Source of the DNA: Seminavis robusta
Taxonomy: Eukaryota > Bacillariophyta > Bacillariophyceae > Naviculales > Naviculaceae
Direction of reading: 5' to 3'
Length of the DNA stretch: 64,000 nt
Assembly: GCA_903772945.1 (NCBI GenBank)
Contig: CAICTM010000376.1
Location: 1 to 64,000, forward strand
Made by a program: the position numbers and the translations under genes
Shown: piece by piece, positions 58,970-64,000 of the stretch
Numbering within the stretch: the stretch's first letter is position 1
Layout: every line of letters starts with the position of its first letter
Notes under the pieces: model-generated
What the model was told of the DNA's origin: nothing
What the model saw: only the letters and a program-made list of their open reading frames with translations
Database searches by the model: none

Positions 58970-61827
58970 CTAAGCCTCTGGGCAAGCGCAATCACAGCCA
59001 CACAGGGACTCAGAGCAATCAAAGCTAAGATGATTGATCCCACACATATCCTGTGGAATAGTTCCAGTAATGGAGGTTCCTAGAAACATAGAGGGATGAG
59101 CATGTGACGGTCAAAAGGCAGCAGACTGCTGAACATGACCACATAGGTTGCTTCTTACCACCGATTCTAAAAGAAAAAAGTGTCCTGTTCAATGATATAA
59201 ACTCAATGGGGATAGTCCCAATCAATCCTGGGTTTCCTTGCACATTGATTGTCTAAAAGAGCAGATCCAAGAGGCAACAAGCTGTTGAGATTCAAGAGTC
59301 TTATGCAAGCACGAATGGATCCTCATAGGAGCATACCTGTAGGCCAGTTAGCACCCCCAACTCTGAAGGCAAAGCACCAGAAAGATTACTTTCCTGTCCA
59401 AGCAAACGTTCCAGGCTTGCACACCCACCAAGCTCTGTGGGAAGGCTACCAGAGAGTTCAGTGTTATGGAACCCAAGTTGCGTCATTGCAGTCAAGAGGC
59501 CAATTGAAGGCGGTAAGGTTCCACCAAATGGACTTCTGGTCAAGTCTAGTTGATTTAGCCGTGGCAAGCGAAAGCCAATATCACTGGGAAGTGATCCCAT
59601 AAGACGAGTGGTACTAAGTCGAAGCTTTCTCAGGTTGGATAACATGAAGAGTTCTTGGGGTACCGACCCTGAATACGCAAACAAACAAAAAAGTGAGAAA
59701 TTCCAGTTGTATCCATCGCTGGAGCCACAAATGGTACACAACAGACCTGTAAGTTCAGTCTCAATTAGTGAAAGATCTTCTAGTGAGTTTGAGAGGACAC
59801 CAATTTCAGATGGAACTGTTCCTTGTAACTATTTATTGCAGAGAAAGTGTGAGTATCAAATTGTAGGTGGAAGAGATGAACATGAACATGCTGGCACTCA
59901 CTTGATTTCGGAACAATGAGAACACCCGAAGATTTGGCAGGGCAAAGATCTCTGTTGGGATTTTGCCACCAATGGAGTTTCGAGATATGTCAAGAACTTC
60001 TAAGGATGTTAGCAACCCCAGCTCCCCAGGCAGCGAACCCTGAAGCTTGTTTTGCACGACACCAAGGAACGTCAAAATATTGTTTCCTCCACAAGCCTCA
60101 TGTCCTCTAATGGTTGCCGTTGAGAACCAGTCACACTCTGAGCTTGAATTGCTGTACGACAGCCATCTCTCTGACGTAATGTTTATCCAAGTGATGCCAG
60201 GTTGACTTGATGTACCTTGTTGAAGCACTCTGGGTAATACGTCCTGCATGATTTGCCGTGTGCGTAACATTCTGCCCCCACCTTGTCCACCATTGTTGCT
60301 GTTCCCTCCTGGCAGCCTACTACGGGTGCTGTTTCCTCCTGGCGGCCTGCCACCAGTGCCGTACTCTCGTTGGGGACTACCTCCATTGCTGTTCCCACCT
60401 GGCGGCCTATCCCCATTGTCTTCTGCCGCAATGTTAACCGTGCCTCCACCCTGATGTATCCATTCTTCGCCCATTGTGGAAAAGTAGAATACTGCCATGA
60501 CAAATCGCTGCAGAAGTCTTTCCTCCGAATAGGTTTGTCGGTATGGATCTTCGAGAACCCATAGGTATGCTTTTGATACTGCCGTCTCATTGCCAAAGGG
60601 GTCCCGCATCAACACATGCAGAGTGGTGTTGGAGATTGGAAAAGGCAAGTCCCAGGTCCAAACAGAATTATCAGCAGGGGTTGGTGCCGATGTTGTTGGG
60701 ACTGGGGCGGCGACTGTTTCCTTTTGTCGGTTCCGCGTCCCAATCACCGTACCAACAATAATGGCAGCAACGCTAATTGCCGTGATCAGAAACACAATGA
60801 ATATTTTTTTCTGTCGTTTCTTGTTTCGTTGTCTTTCCTGAACCCTGGCAGTATCCACCGGATTGGCGTTGGGCCTGATTAGGTCTCCACTGGGATCATC
60901 AAGAACAAGACTGGCAACTGCCAGGTGCCGACCGCTGATTGTAGTACTAGTAGTAACATTGTAGTTGGAATTGTTGTTGTTGTTGTGACTTTGTGCTGTG
61001 AATGAATCGGTGCTTGGATCCGTCATATTCGTGAGTGGCTCCCCGTAGTTCCCCACAAGAGAGAAACGAAGCGTAGTAGCTCGTTGCAGTGCTTCCCCCG
61101 GAGCACCCCCATAGGCTCCTGGTCTGGTTGGCTGTTGCTGTTGTTGTCTCTGCTGAGAGGGTGGGTTTGCTACTGTGGTGTCTGGTTCTCTTTGACTACT
61201 CGGCATCTGTGTTGCTGTGTTTCGCAAGGTCTGTGCTGCTGTGTCTCGTTTGTTTCCATCTCGAAAGAATTCCAATGCACGAGGGGGCGACGCAGGTCTA
61301 GGATTTCTTGCCACCTTTGCGGCAAATTTTTCTGTTGCGGCAGCTTCGTTAATGTCAATCGCCATTTGAATGAGTGAGGCCTGGGTTGATGAGTCTGTTA
61401 CTTCGCTTGAGGTCGGCGCATATATTGGATTTCTTGCCACCTTGGCGCAGTTTTCCATTTTGGCAACCTCATTAATGTCAATTGCCATCCGAATGAGCTC
61501 GTCGTGGTTTCCATGTTTTTGCTCAAAGTTGTCTCGTTCTGACTGTTCTGCCTCGGCCAAACCGGCTTGCTCGGCGACGATTCTCACGGTTTCTAGCGTT
61601 TCACTGGTGGCCTGCTGTTGCTGCGTGTTCAATCCATTGATCCGCGTGGCGGCTGGCATCTTCTTGTCTCTGCTGTTGGTTTTCATCTTGTCGCCGCGAT
61701 TCTGTCCAGCTTCCAGTTCGGCTCTCGTGTTTCCATCAAGTTCCTCTCGTTGCCTGGAGTTGGCACTATCGTTTCCATCGCCACCATCAACTCTCACTTG
61801 CTTCGAATTTTGTTCTCTTCCTTCCAT
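58970..61827 (-). CDS. LRR type II membrane protein, five exons, 847 aa
   Basis: It is a paralogue of the gene at 32242-34951 with the same exon pattern. Exons: 61827-59902, 59828-59747, 59668-59337, 59252-59159, 59079-58970. Exons 2-5 have identical lengths in both genes (82, 332, 94, 110 nt), and the total is 2544 nt. It starts MEGREQNSKQVRVDGGDGND. The cytoplasmic tail carries two LI(R/Q)MAIDINE motifs and a Gln-rich run. The membrane span is near 340-362 (IFIVFLITAISVAAIIVGTV). A Gly/Pro/Asn-rich stem with repeated RPPGGNS-type units leads to the LRRs, and the Cys-rich end matches the paralogue. It differs mostly in tail length and stem repeats. Confidence 0.85.
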
Positions 61828-64000
61828 GCTGCCTAACGTCGATGTTTCAATTATCAAAATATGAAAGAGCTTACTATGCGGTTCGAGGGGAATATGGGGG
61901 GGAATGGATGATATGAAATGCACCGCACCATTCTTATTCTGTTGCTTGCTGTGACGCCGTGACCAATCCTTCTTGGCTTCATGGTGGATGGAAACTTCTG
62001 TGTGATTTAGAGGGAGCGATGACCCAAATACTCCCCAAGCATTTTCTATTCTACCTGGTGGTACTGGCATACGTTTCCACGCCTTGCTACGTACAAACAC
62101 GTAGCGCACGCAGGGTTGAAATATCGGGCGTGATTGAATCGACCAACATTCATACCGGTATGGTACGACTGTACACGCAGGGCTTACTACGGTACAGTAC
62201 CTACATTGCACTACTAGTACGGAATCAAATCGAAAGATTGAATCGAATAATTCTAATCGAATGATTCGATTCAATCATCGCAAATTTCTGCTGGCTTGAA
62301 AAAGACAGCTTCCCTCCCCACAAAAAGCTCGCTGCCGCACCACTTCATTTCCAACTCCACGACAAGAGGATAGACACATACATGTTGTTGTTATAATAAT
62401 AGAGTAGAGGTGATCGTCACCACCCAGAGATCGAAAAAGAGGTGTGACCGAAGCGATAGCTCTGAAATAGCAACAAAAATTGGCTGAAAATGGTTTCGTG
62501 TCGCCGGAGACTTGTTGCTGTTCGTTTTGCCATGGGCACCTACCGGTAGTAGTTTCCTTTAGAACGAAAGGAGTCGTTGGATGTTGTTCGAAAGCCTTGA
62601 TATTACTGTATCCACACTGTTCTCCTCATGACCACCTTCAGTTCGCTCCACGTTCTTCATCTCTGCTGCCAGTGGCTGAAATGAGTACGTACTTTCTCCT
62701 GTCGCCGGAGTTGGTTGAGCATGTTGCCGTCGTATCATCATGGTCGCCTTGCAATCCGGAGATCCAACAGCACTAGCTAGGTGAGATCTCATTGATTGTG
62801 CAACTGAAAGGCAGTGATCTTGGCTCTTTCCTGCCACGTCTTCAGTAAACACCGGTGGTAGCTTGTTGGTTCGTTGGTTGGTGTGCATAGCTGCCAATGG
62901 TCGATAGTTAGTCGTGTTGCCGTCATGGTCGTCTTGCAATCCAACAGCTCTGCGACCCCCAAAAGTAGCAGCAGTTGAAGCATTGTTGAAGAAGCAGTTA
63001 TTAGCGAGGATAATTGTAGCAGCAGGAAGAAGTGGACATGGATTCCATTCTAAAGGAGAAGGTTGTTCACAGATCCAACTGGACGCTGGCTTGGGCCTCC
63101 GAGGAAGCCATCATCATATCATCATGGTCAATCCATCGCCTCGCACAAAGCAGCCGCTAGCTGGAACAAGAGGAGCTGGTGAATTAGTACTACATGTACC
63201 AGTACTAGTAGTAGCTGCTCTAGCTAGAGAGGAGCACGGTAGCCGCTGTAAGTATTTAGCTCATACAGTCAAAATTCCACTTGCTCGGCATTGGATATCG
63301 ATAGAGTAGGGTATGGAGGGCTCCGAACAAGTGTTGCTTTGGTTGATACTGGTATCACTGTATCACTACTTGTTGTTGTTGGTGGTGGTGTGGCCGAAGA
63401 TTACAGCAACACACTCTCACTTAAGAGAATTGAGATACAAAACAGCATTGCTCATCCTTTAAAGTTGCTACCAGTATGTGCAAAACAAAACTACAAAATC
63501 TTGACAGGCATACATGAAATACTAGCTTCGCGTAACGACATGGTAATTCTATCAGAAGGAAGGGATTGCAATGGCTGCGAGGATAGATGTATGGCTGTAC
63601 TTGGCTGCTGTATGAGTGCTGTATGCTACAGTTAGGCACAATGTATGGATCCACTTTAAAGAATTATGAGTCTCCTTTTAAAGTTTAATTGTGCGTATCA
63701 AAATAGAAACCCGAATTCAATAATGTTATAGTGTAGAAAATGAAATACCGAATGGCTTAAAAGTCCTGTGTTGGCAAAAACCTTTAAAGTGAGAATGTGT
63801 TGTCTGTATTGCTTTGAGTCTTTTTCGCGGGATGGTGTATTGGTGGTGCGGAGGTGTCAGGTGTCAGTTCAAACCAGAAGTTTTAAGCCAGCCCTAAGCT
63901 GTTATGTACACAACTCTTTTATCACGAGAGATCGAGTGAAATATGAACAACCAATCCCCGTAAAAAATCTACACAACAGCTGCTGCTAAAGGTGTGTTGT
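61828..64000. other. Right-hand stretch without a recognised gene
   Basis: Next to the LRR gene this is probably promoter sequence. ATTGAATCGAATAATTCTAA and related words lie near 62230-62275, similar to the ATCGAAT-rich flanks at 37.7, 43.8 and 50.2 kb. A word (TTGCCGTCGTATCATCATGG to ATCCAACAG) near 62722-62772 partly recurs near 62918-62950. GTAC/AGTACTAGTA words cluster near 63196-63215. Frames of 60-130 codons on both strands lack domains and mostly lack ATG starts. I see no supported gene. Confidence 0.35.

Noticed and set aside
62559-62939. 126-codon minus-strand frame near the right edge
   Set aside because: It opens with TTG, is low in recognisable features and overlaps other short frames. 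I cannot support it as a gene.

Overview
The window looks like nuclear DNA of a stramenopile alga, most likely a pennate diatom (inference; Seminavis-like content). Four observations support this. Two leucine-rich-repeat genes have five exons with short GT-AG introns of 73-84 bp. A DUF4336 protein carries what reads as a three-part plastid/thylakoid leader. LRR proteins have a cytoplasmic acidic tail, one membrane span and LRRs outside. There is a dense mix of retroelements, a piggyBac-type transposase, foldback elements and satellites. Many apparent ORF starts are GTG or TTG, so starts here were reset to plausible ATG codons.

Left part (1-28.1 kb). A gag-like retroelement fragment runs off the left edge. 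The rest is a mosaic of two duplicated cassettes. Cassette D is a piggyBac-like transposase, a small acidic protein and a divergent membrane protein. Cassette ABC is two head-to-head fucosyltransferase-like genes (A and B) with a convergent DUF4336 gene (C). The order is D-I (2414-7287), ABC-I (7309-12533), D-II inverted (12873-15617), a 25-N gap, ABC-II (15643-20518), a 2-kb spacer with an LRR gene, then ABC-III inverted (22517-28072). ABC-II and ABC-III form a palindrome with arms of about 5 kb. ABC-III is the only copy in which A, B and C are all open. ABC-II is full of one-base deletions.

Middle part (28.1-38 kb). A two-block array of about 68-bp repeats precedes a CRAL-TRIO (Sec14-like) gene. 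Next come a degenerate tRNA cluster, a complete five-exon LRR gene (799 aa; spliced length is an exact multiple of 3), an LRR fragment, and a second tRNA cluster with readable anticodons (Glu, Trp, Leu, Gln, Arg, Arg, Gln). A foldback element of GGGACGAT repeats follows.

Right part (38-64 kb). A gene with a TIR/HET-like front and a kinesin-light-chain-type TPR tail occurs twice: broken and 3'-truncated at 38272-40274, intact at 50789-52930. Between the copies lie one long and one partial copy of a retroelement whose remnants read as gag, reverse transcriptase, RNase H and a tyrosine-recombinase-like end (DIRS-like). A 236-bp MITE with a CGTA target duplication occurs twice. Then come an ankyrin-repeat relic, a mucin-like type II membrane protein, a two-exon multicopper oxidase with all four copper motifs, and a five-exon LRR gene (847 aa).

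Caution: in several duplicated copies the differences are mostly missing single bases against an otherwise near-identical partner. That is the signature of unpolished long reads, so many of the pseudogenes here may be assembly errors or uncollapsed haplotypes.
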